A DNA stretch of 64,000 nt, taken from assembly GCA_032622095.1 (NCBI GenBank), contig CP136061.1, forward strand, positions 92,793,845 through 92,857,844, in the 5' to 3' direction. Shown here one piece after another: positions 46,435 to 57,865 of the stretch; within the stretch, counting starts at the first letter, position 1; the number at the start of each line of letters is the position of its first letter. A program made the translations under genes and the position numbers. This DNA comes from Siphonodentalium dalli (Eukaryota > Mollusca > Scaphopoda > Gadilida > Siphonodentaliidae). The notes below the pieces were generated by a model, which saw nothing but the letters and a program-made list of their open reading frames with translations, had not been told where the DNA came from and did no database searches.

Positions 46435-47790
46435 TTAGCCTCTGACGGCTATACTTGAATATATGCGTTCCTGAGCGTTGTCCCGAAATGGTGCAGACGG
46501 CTTTGGCGCATCCGTCTCCACTGCTTCGTCGATGGGTCCTTTGAACACGGCCATCAGGATCTCCTCATGTCGCTGGTCTAACTGCTTATTATTCATAATG
46601 GCTAACCTTGGCAAGTGTCGTTTAACAAATTTCCACCAAAATCGGCGGGTCAAGATAATGAAAATTGCTACTGCAGTTATTACTAGGGCATAATACCACC
46701 ATGGCCACGTGTCCGATTCATTCGAGGGGGTGACATTGACTAGTTCATGCACTAAGTCGGGCATGTGAATCTGTTCAACAGCTTTTAATTTGGGCGGAAG
46801 TTTGATGCGGGTCTGATTCGGAAATGTGTCGTGGAAAGGTTTCCACAAGATATGACTACGATTGGCTAAATGCGGCAATCGGTACGTAAGCTCATCTGTC
46901 GGTGCGCGCGACTCTTCGTGAAAATAGGCTGAGAGTTTCATGCGGGTGTTCGACGCGGTACATGATGCATTTAAGCGCAATAACCCTAAGGGTGGTGCTA
47001 TTCGCGCCGGTGCTGCGTTGGTTATTTCTCGGCACACGATTGTAAAGCTTATGGGTCGATTGGTTGATAACAGCCATTGCCCTTGCGATAAATAATGGGC
47101 AAACGGAAACGTAATTCCAGTCTTAACTAGTGTGGCGTATGCGCGTTGAATACCATCATCGTCAGCAAGGAACACTGCCATTAGGCAGTTTTGTTTGTCG
47201 GTTACTATGTAGATTGGGCTACGAAATTGGCTCTCTCTCTCATTTAACGGAAATTTCGGATGAAAAGGTAGTGGCAGGTTATGCACTTTGAAAGGATTAA
47301 GCTTTTCTCGCATTTCGACTAAAGGAATGGGTATAATTATCATGATACGGTCTTTATCCAATGCTGTTGCGCACGGCAAATGTCTATAGAATTGCCACAA
47401 TTCAGTGGATGGGTTATTAGGAAATCGCAATCCCAGCGGCAAGTTGGTGGCGACATCTGCGAGTAATGTTTGTAGGTGTTGGGGCGTTATGATACTTGGC
47501 GACAATCGGCCCAACGCGAGCATGTCGAGTTGAACGCACAGGTGCTCCAGGTGTCGCAGTTCACTGGCCAAAAGGTCGAATTGGAGGTAAGCAAGGAGGT
47601 ACTGTTCGATGTGCTCTATTCGGCGGTGAATATCAGTGGTCAAGTTCGCGAGTTTGGCATCGAGTCGTTCTAAGTCAAAGAGCATGCATTGATCGTGTGA
47701 CGGTTTTCTGATATATGGGTTCTAGAAACGTTCATAATTGTAAGTCCTTGTTCGACCGCGTGTGAAATCGCGTTCTGGTTCCTAGCTAAG
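46435..47790 (-). pseudogene. Envelope-like gene of an LTR retroelement, C-terminal two thirds
   Basis: A long minus-strand frame of 416 codons, 46435-47685, resembles the baculovirus-F-like envelope of Gypsy/errantivirus-type elements. Visible features are an N-terminal helical/heptad region, an ALGRLSPSIITPQ-type block, about five Cys, several N-glycosylation sequons (NLT, NAS, NRS, NQT, NVT), a membrane segment at about residues 327-345 (WPWWYYALVITAVAIFIIL) and a cytoplasmic tail of about 70 residues. In infectious relatives the protein mediates membrane fusion. Similarity continues upstream from 47690 to 47790 in another frame, where a 1.6-kb inverted-repeat element interrupts the gene. 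It is therefore broken by one frameshift and one insertion. Confidence 0.72.
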
Positions 47791-49365
47791 GGTCGTTCCA
47801 CACCGGGCGCGAGCGAGCGATTTTTACGTCCGTTTTCTGACGTCCGTAGCAGTTCAAAGCGCGCGATTTTTATGTTCACACCGCAAGCGACGGACTCGCT
47901 GACCACGAGGCGAGTATAGCAGTGAGTTTATGCTTCGCCGAATTCTCGCTCTGTTGCAAACCAGCGAGATAATTGGCCCGCTCTCAAATAGGGTGTTTAT
48001 ACGACCGTATTTTTTCTATTTGATGACGGCACACTGATTTGTCGCCGCGATAATGGAGGACTTTAGCGAGAGGCTACTACTCGACGTACAACGCCATGTG
48101 TGTCTGTATGACACGTATGACTGTATGTATGTATGTATGCCATCAGTGTCTGTATAACTGTATGTCTCTATGACCAAATAATTAAACCATTTATTTTTGT
48201 GATTTTTCGTGACAGTTTATTCCATGTAAAGAACTAAAATCATGGACCGTATAATCTGCTCCATTGGCTGGTGAATTATATTTTGGCATAATCAGGGGAA
48301 ATGATAAAGAATATAACGAGGCTAGTTCATTCCAAAAGACGTTGTGGTAAACATGAGACAATGCATTCAGCAACTAATAATAATCGCGTATTACCGGGTG
48401 GGTGCACTCTTATAACTAATGTGTAGAAACGATTACACATCAAATGTATAAACCCGGTTAATACACATAGCAATGTGTAGTTTTACATGCAAATACATTT
48501 ACCAAGTGCCGTTCTACACATAATGTGTACATTTTATTACACACAATTGTGTAAGAACGTAGAGCGTGCGCATTGCGTGCCTTCAGTTTCATAGTCTGCT
48601 ACATGACGGCGATATTGTTTGAGTATATTTTTTTGAATACAATCTACTATTGTCTCAATACCCATGTAATTTTGAGTGACGAGAATAAACAAATTGTAGA
48701 CAAGGAATGTAAGTTCAGAATTCCGACTTGTGAGTATTGTATTAATGATATATGAGGATTTATTTGTTAAAACTTTCATGAAGAAAACTGCTCTTACTCT
48801 TGTTTATATGATTGTTGTAATACGTTAATACTAATCACGTGCAACCACGCCACGACCCTGGTTTGTTCATTTAAAACGAAAACCCACACATGACAGAGCA
48901 AAATATTACGTACCATTGTACGCCATGAAAGTTTTAACATATAAATCTCCATTTGCCATGAATACTATATACCCACAGTTCGGAATACTGAACTTACATT
49001 CTTGTCTACGATATATATGTGTAAGAATTTACACAAAATGTGTAAGGCATAGGTGTGTATAAATGTGTATAAATTGACCCATTTATTGTGTAAAATATGT
49101 TTAAGATCAAAAATGAATAATGGTTGTGTAGCAGGGCTACACGTTGTGTGTAGAAACCCTACACATTAGTCACAAGAGTGTTGGGTGGGGGTATCCCCCA
49201 TGCAACCACCTGACTCCCCTGAAATTAGCGTACACATAGAATAATAACCTGACTATCGCGCGCGACGAAGCGTTTGAAGTGTTTTATTCGCTTGTGGTGT
49301 GAACTGCTACGGACGTTAGAAAACGGCCGTTATAATCGCTCGCTCGCGCCCGGTGTGGAACGACC
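47791..49365. mobile_element. 1.58-kb inverted-repeat DNA element inside env
   Basis: Ends GGTCGTTCCACACCGGGCGC (47791) and its inverse (to 49365) form inverted repeats of about 65 bp, continued by CGTCCGTTTTCT and GTAGCAGTTCA. No transposase ORF is visible. Flanks are CTAAG and TTAGG; a clear target duplication is not seen. PIF/Harbinger-like by TIR style, uncertain. The envelope gene resumes on both sides, so the insertion is younger than the gene. Confidence 0.75.
48405..49180. mobile_element. Foldback element rich in TGTGTA motifs, nested
   Basis: CACTCTTATAACTAATGTGT at the left and its near inverse at the right (to 49180) bound 776 bp. The motif TGTGTA or TACACA occurs more than ten times near both ends. 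A second inverted pair lies inside (48697-48780 with 48924-49009, including ATGTAAGTTCAG and AAAACTTTCATG). It lies within the 47791-49365 element, either as its core or as a secondary insertion. Confidence 0.65.
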
Positions 49366-49885
49366 TTAGGTCACGAATGTTACTTCGGATTCCCTTTAGG
49401 TCTGACTCGGATACGGTGCCGAATAAAAAAACTGAAGGCATCACCGAGGAATGGCAGGATGCTTCTCTTCTGCCTAGCTTGCGTATTATATAACGGCTGG
49501 TAATTCATGAAACTGCCAATCGTATTCTGGTGATCGAGTTTAAGGGCCTGCACTTCCCGTAACCGGGAAGTAATATCGGGAGAAATCTTATCGCGTCGGT
49601 GCGGTAGGGCTGGGCTAAACCGGGGGGCTCGGCTGGACTGGATTCGGTCCTTCCTAGGCGGAGCACTCGCCGGACCCCCTGGTTCGCATCGTGTATTCGT
49701 GCGCCTAATCTTGCCACCAATTGGTGAAACGGGGAGAAATCACTGAGGAACGTAACCACCCAACGCGATTTGGTCGGGGTGATAGTCTGGATGTTTTCGT
49801 ACACCATGTTGTGGCGCGTTATGGAGGCAGAGGTTATGCCTGCCAATAAGACAGTTCATTCTGTAATGAAAGCAAGGTCAATAGT
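49366..49885 (-). pseudogene. Envelope-like gene, N-terminal part
   Basis: The minus-strand frame 49505-49846 has a hydrophobic leader (about 49830-49880) and then TKSRWVVTFLSDFSPFHQLV, a block characteristic of the N-terminal subunit of F-like envelopes. Between 49366 and 49480 a different frame shows a basic doublet followed by a hydrophobic, glycine-containing segment, as at the cleavage site and fusion peptide of such proteins. At least one frameshift separates these parts, and the 47791-49365 insertion separates them from the C-terminal portion. Not a functional gene in this copy. Confidence 0.65.
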
Positions 49886-49904
49886 CTGAGCATCGTATTA
49901 TTAT

Positions 49905-50274
49905 TTACATCACTGCTGCCATTGAGTACAATAGGTTTTTAACTGATTGCCTGGTCCCCACGCCACTAAGCGCTCCATTCGTGGGCTGTTTACACTCTCG
50001 TGGAGCCGGTATAGGTCTACATTCGCGAGGGGTTGATTCAATGGCGGTCACTTCCATTAATTCATCCTCCGAGCTGTCATTACTTGTAAGCAAGGTTGGC
50101 CTTGCGCATATGTTCAGCATGGGATTGTGTGACTTTCCCAGTTAATTGATTTCTTAACTCGAAAGTAACGGGCGTTATCTGTTTAGTTATGCGAAATAGG
50201 GTTTCCAGAATTATTGGGCGCGCCTTCAACGGTTCACCTGAATTGCATTGAAGCCAGTTATTTATATCGATCAC
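49905..50274 (-). pseudogene. Integrase C-terminal fragment of the LTR retroelement
   Basis: The frame 50080-50274 carries PVTFELRNQLTGKVTQSHAE, followed by HMRKANL, the end of a Ty3/Gypsy-type integrase. A second frame (49905-50120) continues with a Ser/Glu/Pro-rich tail. The catalytic integrase core, RT, protease and gag are absent to the right, so the element is 5'-truncated near 50280. The order pol then env on the minus strand supports one element. Confidence 0.75.
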
Positions 50275-50280
50275 GTGATC

Positions 50281-51229
50281 GTCACTAAGTGTGTGGTGTA
50301 GCGGTCACTAATAGAAAGGTGTCGCACTCACAAGTAGAGCAGCGGATATGTTTAGCTATTCGTATCCGTAAAGTTCACATGGGACAAAACAATCCGTTAG
50401 GGCAAAACATAAAATGCGATTGAGATTTATGTTTTACACTTTGGGATTATAATACCGATTGAGATTGTACGGAACGCCAAATGTGTTAGCACTAATTAAT
50501 ATTGTCGTATAGACTGCAGGCGGAAACATGATGGCAGGGACGGTCATTTGGGAATAGTTGACCATGGCTGCATGATACAACAAAACAATTGACCGACTGT
50601 CTGTATTTTAAATTGACTTTGTGGGTACACACCGCAGAAATTGATATTATATCCGTCACACGGTTAGGACATTACGACTGCGATTAGAATGTGCGCATAA
50701 TTTGATTACGTATTACACTAACCGTCGCCATAAACGTATTTATCATATGACTCAATCATTATTTCCTTTGGAAAGTATGTCATAAATCAATTTCATATGA
50801 ACTACTAGGTCATATCACCTTCCGATAATTTGATTGGTTTGTTGACAAAAATGGTGTTTTGATTGGCTGAATGGCAGCCGGAGCCGAGCCGTATCTCTAA
50901 CTAAATGCAGGTCAAATTCGTGCGCGTCAATCAACGCGATGCCGAAATTCTCGCAATTATAATCTTGACATATTTTGTTTTGGACATTGTTATACGATAA
51001 ATAGAATGTGTAATTCGTATTTATCTAATAAACACACGATATAATGTCACAAACTGAGAACAGAATAGCGCACTATAACTTCGCGTGCATATTATTTCTG
51101 CTAGTTCACCAGGTGTAATTGGGCTTCCGGTGCAATGAAGTGACGTCACATTAACCTTTTGCTGCCGATGTCATATAGCTATTTAGTGATTTGTGTGCGT
51201 TTTGGACATCATAATCAATTTATAGGTGT
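50281..51229. other. No gene seen
   Basis: No pol sequence recognised. The phrase GATAAATAGAAT(G/A)TGTAATTCGT at 50997 recurs at 51235, a tandem duplication of about 238 bp. Confidence 0.4.
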
Positions 51230-51255
51230 CATATGATAAATAGAATATGTAATTC

Positions 51256-51335
51256 GTGTTTCTCTCATATGATATTTATGAAACTCGTCACGAACTTCTT
51301 AGACTCGTTTCATAAATATCATACGAGAGAAACAC
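51256..51335. repeat. Inverted repeat with 29-bp arms
   Basis: Arms 51256-51284 and 51307-51335 match at 28 of 29 positions, 22-nt spacer. No target duplication noted. It lies inside an 81-codon ORF that is an artefact of the palindrome. Confidence 0.7.
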
Positions 51336-52678
51336 TCATTTCATATCCTCTATATATCCATTGCTCTATCCGTGAGTTGCGAAACATTCTTACTATTATC
51401 GAAATTGCCGTCATCTTTCCACCAAACAATCTAAATGTCGGTTATCGACAGTGGGAGAAAAATATAAATATATCATAACAATTAAAGCATAATTTTTTTC
51501 CTATGAACTTCTGAGATCACTTAATGCGTGGCAATTGGTCCGTTATAGTACGCATCACACACAAACTCGTCAATGTCATTCCCCCCTCAGTTCAAATGCA
51601 TCGCACGTGGCATCACGTGACAAGATCACGAAAATCGATCGATAATTCACAGTTGAAACTCAAACTCATATTGGTCAGACTTACAGTTTGAGACAAGTCT
51701 CAAATTCTCGGCAGATTTATAAAAATAAATAACAATACTTTCAGCATTTTTATGGGAATAAATCATCAAACAGCTATATAAATATAAGAAATCAATGTAG
51801 TGTGTGTGTGTGTTATTGACGGATACGGCGCAGTGGTAGTTGTGGCATATATAGTTCATACAGTTTAAAACCTACACATCCTCATAAAACATGGAACCGG
51901 AGAAAGAAAATTCACATCCGTTCTACCAAAGTTGTCTCGCTTCCAACTTTTGAGATAATTATCAAAATAATGCCGTTAATTTCGTGCCCGAGACGTGTGC
52001 AGGAAATTCAGAGAGATAACAAATAACACCTATTAGCTTGACTGATTATTATGATATAGCATTTTTGAGTGATTATGTGTTAAATCTTCACGCAGGCTAT
52101 TTTGTTTGTATTTTGACTCAATTAACAAGCCAACAAAGGCTATGTATACATATTGATTGGCATATCGCTTGAACACAAACGTGTATCTATTAATCAAGAA
52201 ACAAGTGATTTTGATTTAATAGTCGGTAATGTTGTTCCCAAAACGACGTACATGGATGTCGGAAAGTTCAGACTGGAAATGGGTTGACAACTTTATAATA
52301 CATTTATAAATAGTTCAACCTGTTCTCCTGAAAATAAGTTAAGAAATTATTTCAAAAACACAAATATGCCTATATCGGATCATTTGAAACTGAATTACGC
52401 TCTATATGAAACTAAATCGACTTACCAGATGTAGGCTAGGCATGATTATATACACAGTGTGTGTGAATACTATATGTGGATTATGAACCTATTTGCGCGA
52501 GGATATGTTGAACACAGAGTCCGGTGTTTATTATATACGGACGGTGTATCGTATTTGTTCGTTGCCAATTTCAATATTTCAAAATACAGCACATTGTGCC
52601 GTGAAAAGGACACAATTACTGTCTCGGGTTACGGAAAATATCCAGGGTTAAACAAACTGGGCTTGTTAATTTTATCTA
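51336..52678. other. No gene seen
   Basis: AT-rich; (GT)7 at 51799-51812. ORFs below 92 codons without motifs. Confidence 0.4.
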
Positions 52679-53843
52679 TCTATATATATATTTTGAGACT
52701 TCCGTATATATGTGTGTATGTGGGTACTTCATAGAATCCAAAACGCGTGTACAGATTGAGCTCAAATTTCGCATGTAAGTGAAAAATACCACCGACACGG
52801 CCGTGGTCGCGTTTTGGAGAAGCTCAGAGCACCGTCTCTCCCTTCCCAATCATCAAAATCACCGCAATCGGCACTTCGGGGTTAATTGATATTCGCTCGT
52901 GATCCAAGAGAGGAGTAACTCTACATTTGTGTATATCTGTATATGTATATTTTTATATCCATATTCACTTCAAACTGCTAAACCCGTTGAGCCAAAACTT
53001 GCTAATACCTCGCAAAATATAGAATTTACATTTTCTGATGTATACATTTTTGTGTAACGGCTGAAAATCTTAGTCTATTTCCGAAACATTCAGATTTTAA
53101 AGTCTAAACTTACACACCACAATTCCTGCTAACTGACGCAGCTATATGGTTGCTGAAATTTAAGTGAATCCCAGGCAATCTGACCGGACTTCCAGTGCCC
53201 CAAACCGTGAACGCCAACGACATTGTTGGCGAGAAAATAGCCCCCAAGCCGTAAATATCAACAACAACGACATTGTTGGCGAGAAAATAATTAGTTAAAA
53301 TTACTAAATACACGTTTTCGGCAATGTGAGATTTTTCGGGGAGCCGTGATGCCAACAACAACGACCCGAAGCCTGAATGCCAACAACAACGACATCATCG
53401 GGTCAGTTTTTTAAGTCAATCCAAGGCACTGCGATACGTCCCGAATCTGACGGGACTTCCACTGCCCAAAACCGTGAACGCCAACGACATTGTTGGCGAG
53501 AAAATAGCCCCCAAGCCGTAAATATCAACAACAACGACATTGTTGGCGAGAAAATAATTAGTTAAAATTACTAAATACACGCAATCCTATTTTCCCTATA
53601 CGGCAATGTGAGATTTTTCGGGTAGCCCCGAGCCGTGATGCCAACAACAACGACCCGAAGCCCTGAACGCCAACAACAACGACATCATCGGGTCAGTTTT
53701 TTTTCCGCCCGATGTACCTTAAATCATACCTCTTTTAGGGAGGGTACAATAATTTCTATTAAAAAGGCACGATTAACTCATTGAAAAGCGAAAAATAAGA
53801 AATGTTTCGGACCAACGCCGCCAGTGGCGGGCTAACCTGCTTG
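52679..53843 (+). mobile_element. Non-autonomous Helitron H3a
   Basis: Starts TCTATATATATATTTTGAG and ends CCGCCAGTGGCGGGCTAACC then TGCTTG, a hairpin followed by CTTG (CTRR form). Interior 53203-53415 and 53470-53705 are two copies, offset 267 bp, containing CGACATTGTTGGCGAGAAAA and CCAACAACAACGAC repeats. The 5' 200 bp match H3b. Non-coding. Confidence 0.75.
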
Positions 53844-54594
53844 TCTACTATATAATTTGAGAACTACCTATATATGTGTGTATATGTGTATGTGGGTACT
53901 TCATGAAATCCAAAACGCGTGTTCAGATTGAGCTCAAATTTCGTATATAAGTGTAAAATCTCACCGACACGGCCGGTGTCGCGTTTTTGGAGAAGCTCAG
54001 AGCACCGTTTCTCCAATCCCAAATCACCGCAATCGGCACTTCGGGGGTGAATAGCGTTGATATATAAAGAGCGTTCGTTTTCCGCATTGTCTATATAAAG
54101 AGCGTCGTTTTCGCTATCTACTTATCTGTATGACCGGAGTCTGTAGCCTGTCGCTCGAAATATTATGCAGAGACATTTCACGACGGGAAGCGTTTGTTTT
54201 CAATTCAATGCAATGTTATCGCTCGAGCGTTGTCTATCGTTCCTAGGAAGGGGGGATTTCTACGGGTAAAGAACAAAAAAAATAATTAAAACAATTTAAA
54301 ATTAAACAAATTTAAAAATAAAAAAACAATTCAGAGAAAAAATATATTGAATTTAAAAAACATTAAATTCATATTAAAAAATAAAAAACAAAAATAAATA
54401 AAAACAAAATAATTTAAAAAAATGTCATGTTTCTGACGAAATTTGGTACAAATGCAGCACAAGTGTCTCGGAACCTGTTGCAATTGCTTTTTCGAATGGT
54501 ACAAATGCAGCACAAGTGTCTCGGAACCTGTTGCAATTGCTTTTTCGAACAAAGCCATGGGACGAATGCCGCCAGAGGCGGGCTAACCTGCTAG
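53844..54594 (+). mobile_element. Non-autonomous Helitron H3b
   Basis: Begins TCTACTATATAATTTGAG directly after the H3a end and finishes with the CCGCCAGAGGCGG hairpin, GCTAACCTG, then CTAG before T. Shares TGTGGGTACTTCATGAAATC-like, GATTGAGCTCAAATTTCG and CAATCGGCACTTCGGGG with H3a. Contains the motif AAAGAGCGTT twice (54066-54110), an AAT-rich tract at 54275-54420 and a 53-bp tandem duplication at 54445-54550. Confidence 0.8.
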
Positions 54595-54808
54595 TATGAT
54601 ATATTTTGGAACTTGTGTCTGTCTGTCTGTATGTGTGTTATAGAACCGAAAACTGCTTTACCGGCCCGACTCAAATTTGAAATGTAGGGCTAATTTGATC
54701 TCGGGAACAATATGGGCGGGTCCAATTTCACGTGCAACCGTGTCCTTATGTATCTGTAGGTATCTCAGCGCAGGAGCCTTGCGACTGTAGGTGCGCCGTT
54801 GGGAGGAC

Positions 54809-56392
54809 TTAAGCTGTTTTGTCTGTTGTTTCTTCACATACGCTCACATCCAGGCTATTCCACTCGAGAATTGTACGAACAAAGAACGAATTTTCGTACT
54901 GTGGTGTTACAGCTCTGATTTGCTCGAATGAATTTGAGTTAAATACACTCTTGTTTTTCGATGATGTTTGTCGTTTCAAGGCCTGGGAATTTTTTCGCCT
55001 TAATTTTTCTACACTCTTTTTTTTTGGTTTTAGTATGTCATTTGAGTTTATAGCTGGCACCAGCCCCTGTGCTACCCTGCTAAAGAGTTTCACCCTGAGC
55101 TCGCGTCTTCTTGTTTGGAGTGGTACCATGTTTTCATTGTCCAACATCTCTGTCACTGCACCCTTTTTTCTGTCTGTATACTTTCCGGTGATAAACCTTG
55201 CAGCCCTTCTTTGAACCTTCTCTAGTGTCTTGATATCTTCCTTCTTGTACGGGTCCCATACCTCCGCTCCATAGTCTAATGCTGATCTAACCATGGACTC
55301 ATAGGCCATCTTCTTGTGTTTCTTGTCCGCTCTTCTCAGATTCCTTCTCAAGAAACCAAGGGTGCTATTCGCTCTTTTTGCTATTTTGTTTATATGAGAT
55401 GACCATGTAAGGTTGTTGGAAAAATTGAGCCCGAGATATGGATTTTCTTCAACCTCTTGGAGAATGTGATCACTGAGCTGGTACATATGCGCAGTTTTGT
55501 TGGTGTTGGAGCAGGACATAATGTAACATTTCTTCGCATTGAATCGCATTCCCCATGTTTCTGCCCATTTTTCTAATGATGTTAAATTTTTCTGTAGTTT
55601 GATTTGATCTTGGTGTTTCTTTATTTGACGATAGAGCAGGCAATCGTCTGCAAATAATTTCACCTCTGATGTTACTGCTAGTGGTAGATCATCGATGTGA
55701 CATAAAAATAGGAGTGGTCCTAGTACCGTACCTCGGGGTACTCCTGATTTGACTGGTACGTTTTCGCTGAATTCCCCTTCTACTGCCACTCTCATGTGTC
55801 GTTGCGTCAGAAACTGATCCAGCCATATGTGGATTGAGCCTGATATTCCGTAGCTCTGCAGTTTATGAAGTATTCCTCTGTGTGGAACCGTATCAAAAGC
55901 CTTCGAGAAGTCTAAGATGGCGATATCTGTTTGGATGTTTTTGTCGAAAACTTCTAGAAGGTCTTGTGTGACATTAATGAGTTGGGTGGTACATGAATGT
56001 CCGGATCGGAAACCATGGTTTTTGTCAGTCAGTATGTTGTTCTCGTCAAGGTGGTCTCGTATATGTCGGCAGATTATGTGTTCGAGAAGTTTACAGGGTA
56101 CTGATGTTAGTGATACCGGCCGGTAATTTTCTGGTTGGTGTACGTCGCCTTTTTTGTAGATTGGTGAAATATTTGCGCTTCGCCAGTCGGTCGGTAGTTG
56201 TCCCGTATCCAACGACAGTTGATAAATGGTGGTCAGTGCTGGAGCGATATTATGGGCGCATATGTTGAGAATGGTGTTTGGGATGCCGTCTGGACCTGGT
56301 GCTTTTGATGTTTTGATGTCCTTCAGCAGTTTACACACTCCATCAGTATCGATTTTGAGTTCATCTATGTTGTTTTTGGCGATGTAAGGCAT
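54809..56392 (-). pseudogene. CR1/Jockey-type LINE reverse transcriptase (527 codons)
   Basis: The longest open frame in the window. RT blocks in order: SKAPGPDGIPNTIL, YKKGDVHQPENYRPVSLTSV, HGFRSGHSCTTQLI, IAILDFSKAFDTVPH (Asp), SGVPRGTVLGPLLFLCHIDD (usually Q for the first R), KLFADDCLLYR (intact catalytic DD), WGMRFNAKKCYIMSCS, then ENPYLGLNFSNNLTWSSHI, and a thumb with GFLRRNLRRADKK and YGAEVWDP. Ends at 54809 near the LINE 3' end. The RT frame itself is uninterrupted; the upstream parts are out of frame. Among the elements here it looks the youngest. Confidence 0.92.
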
Positions 56393-56745
56393 ATCCGGGA
56401 GTGTATTTCCAAGGTCATTTGTGAAGACGGATTTGGAGGTATGCCTATGTTATCCTGCTTCTTATCTTTCATGAACCTCCAAAATGGTTTTGAGTTTTTG
56501 TTTTTCTCTCCCTCTTCAATTACTTTGTTGATGTGGTTTTGTTCGGCATTTCTCATCGTGCTCCTGCATTGTCGTTGGTATTCCCTGTATTTCTCCCACT
56601 TCCCTGTCTTTTTCGCTCTACTATACAGTTTTCCCTTCTTCTTCAACATCCGACAGAGTTTCCTGTTCAGCCATGGTAACTTGGTTCTCTTTCTTCTTGG
56701 TGTTTTGGGAACTCTTTTCTCAACTATTTGTTCAGTCCACCCTTA
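56365..56745 (-). pseudogene. LINE linker between endonuclease and RT
   Basis: Lys/Arg-rich linker (KLPWLNRKLCRMLKKKGKLY, AKKTGKWEKYREYQRQC, FWRFMKDKKQDNIGIPP). A frameshift near 56740 separates it from the endonuclease. Near 56420 a short deletion plus frameshift separates it from the RT, where the other frame reads KSVFTNDLGNTLPDMP. Confidence 0.8.
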
Positions 56746-57170
56746 AGGTGGGTCCAAAGTAATTCCACTTGTTTCTCTCCACCATCCACTAGCAAGGTAA
56801 TTTCATTGCTCAGTTCATCCACATCTGCTGCGACTTCCGTCCAATTTGCCTTTTTGAACATGTAGTTGTCTCTCACTACCTTTTTGTTGATCTGAGGTTT
56901 TGGGAAGCAATATGTGACTATCATTGCATGGTCTGATATGCCCGGTACGTTGTTAGAAGACTTAATGAGTGATGGATTGTTGGTTAGTATTAAGTCTAGT
57001 AGATTGTTCTCTCTGGTTGGTTCCTCATGTACTTGAGTCAGTCCATACTTGATAGATACTTTCAACGGCGCCTGCTGCACTCCTCTGTCCTGAGCACCTG
57101 TTTTAACGGTTAGCTTTTCCCAATCAATGTCAGGACAGTTGAAATCCTTGACCTCGCTCATATACGCTCA
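56724..57170 (-). pseudogene. LINE endonuclease C-terminal half
   Basis: Begins within the APE-like endonuclease: KDFNCPDIDWE (usual GDFN), LDLILTNNPSLI, PGISDHAMIVTYCF with the catalytic SDH. The N-terminal half is missing, so the LINE is 5'-truncated at about 57170, where Helitron sequence resumes. Confidence 0.85.
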
Positions 57171-57268
57171 TATAGACACAGTCCAGATGCTGTGTAATCT
57201 GTCCAGACGGATGCGATCACAAAGAAATCCCCCAAATAGCCCGGACGAAGTCGGGCACATCAGCTAGT

Positions 57269-57554
57269 ATTCTACAATCAGCGGGTGCATGTCTTCAGTT
57301 GACGGCCGGTCTCGTCAGATTGTGTACACGATGTGTGTTAAATGTTACCCAATCCAAATCCGATAATTAATTGTGGTTACGTCGCGTATACGTAAATTTG
57401 TAATTTAATTTATGACTGCAGCCATAATCATTTTATATTCAAAATTCAATTTGATTTTGATCATAGCCTGTTAATCGAGCATCAACTTAAGTATGCTTAA
57501 AGACATGTTATGGACTTGTTAGGGTGCGTTAATATGATAAGTTAGTACACAGGC
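57269..57554. other. No gene seen
   Basis: Unassigned. Confidence 0.3.
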
Positions 57555-57865
57555 ACTACGCTAACTGGAGGAATGTAGCATTCTACTACATCGCCTAAAA
57601 TCTCAAGCAAATCGACAGTACCACTCCATAGAGAACATCATCTGAACTACCCTCAATTGTAAATATTTACGTCTCGATTCGGGACGCAACTATCGGCGAA
57701 AACGAAAACCATTTCGCAATCGAGTCACTGAATTTAATTAATATATAATAATGACGGTGTGTGTTGTCAGTTTGGATTTAATATTTGTAAAAAATAACTG
57801 CTTTGAGCAAGAATATCCTCCATTTCTATTTGATCACCCTACAGGAATGTTTCATATAACTTTGT
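57555..57865 (-). repeat. Dispersed repeat, inverted partner of 12180-12510
   Basis: See the shared phrases listed for 12180-12510; in this orientation TTCGGGACGCAACTATCGGC and TCCATTTCTATTTGATCACC are readable. Confidence 0.75.

Larger units (their letters stand above)
54595..57267 (+). mobile_element. Helitron H4 with a LINE inside
   Basis: The left part 54595-54760 starts TATGATATATTTTGG (matching H1 position 27021 on) and continues into a GTCTGTCTGTCTG tract. The right part 57165-57267 ends with the hairpin CCCGGACGAAGTCGGG, CACATCAG, CTAG and T. Between them sits a minus-strand LINE, so the Helitron is older than the LINE. Confidence 0.7.

Noticed and set aside
46435-47685. Envelope-like frame as a single-copy host membrane protein
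   Set aside because: Integrase remains directly upstream, the F-like features, and frameshift plus insertion point to a retroelement remnant.
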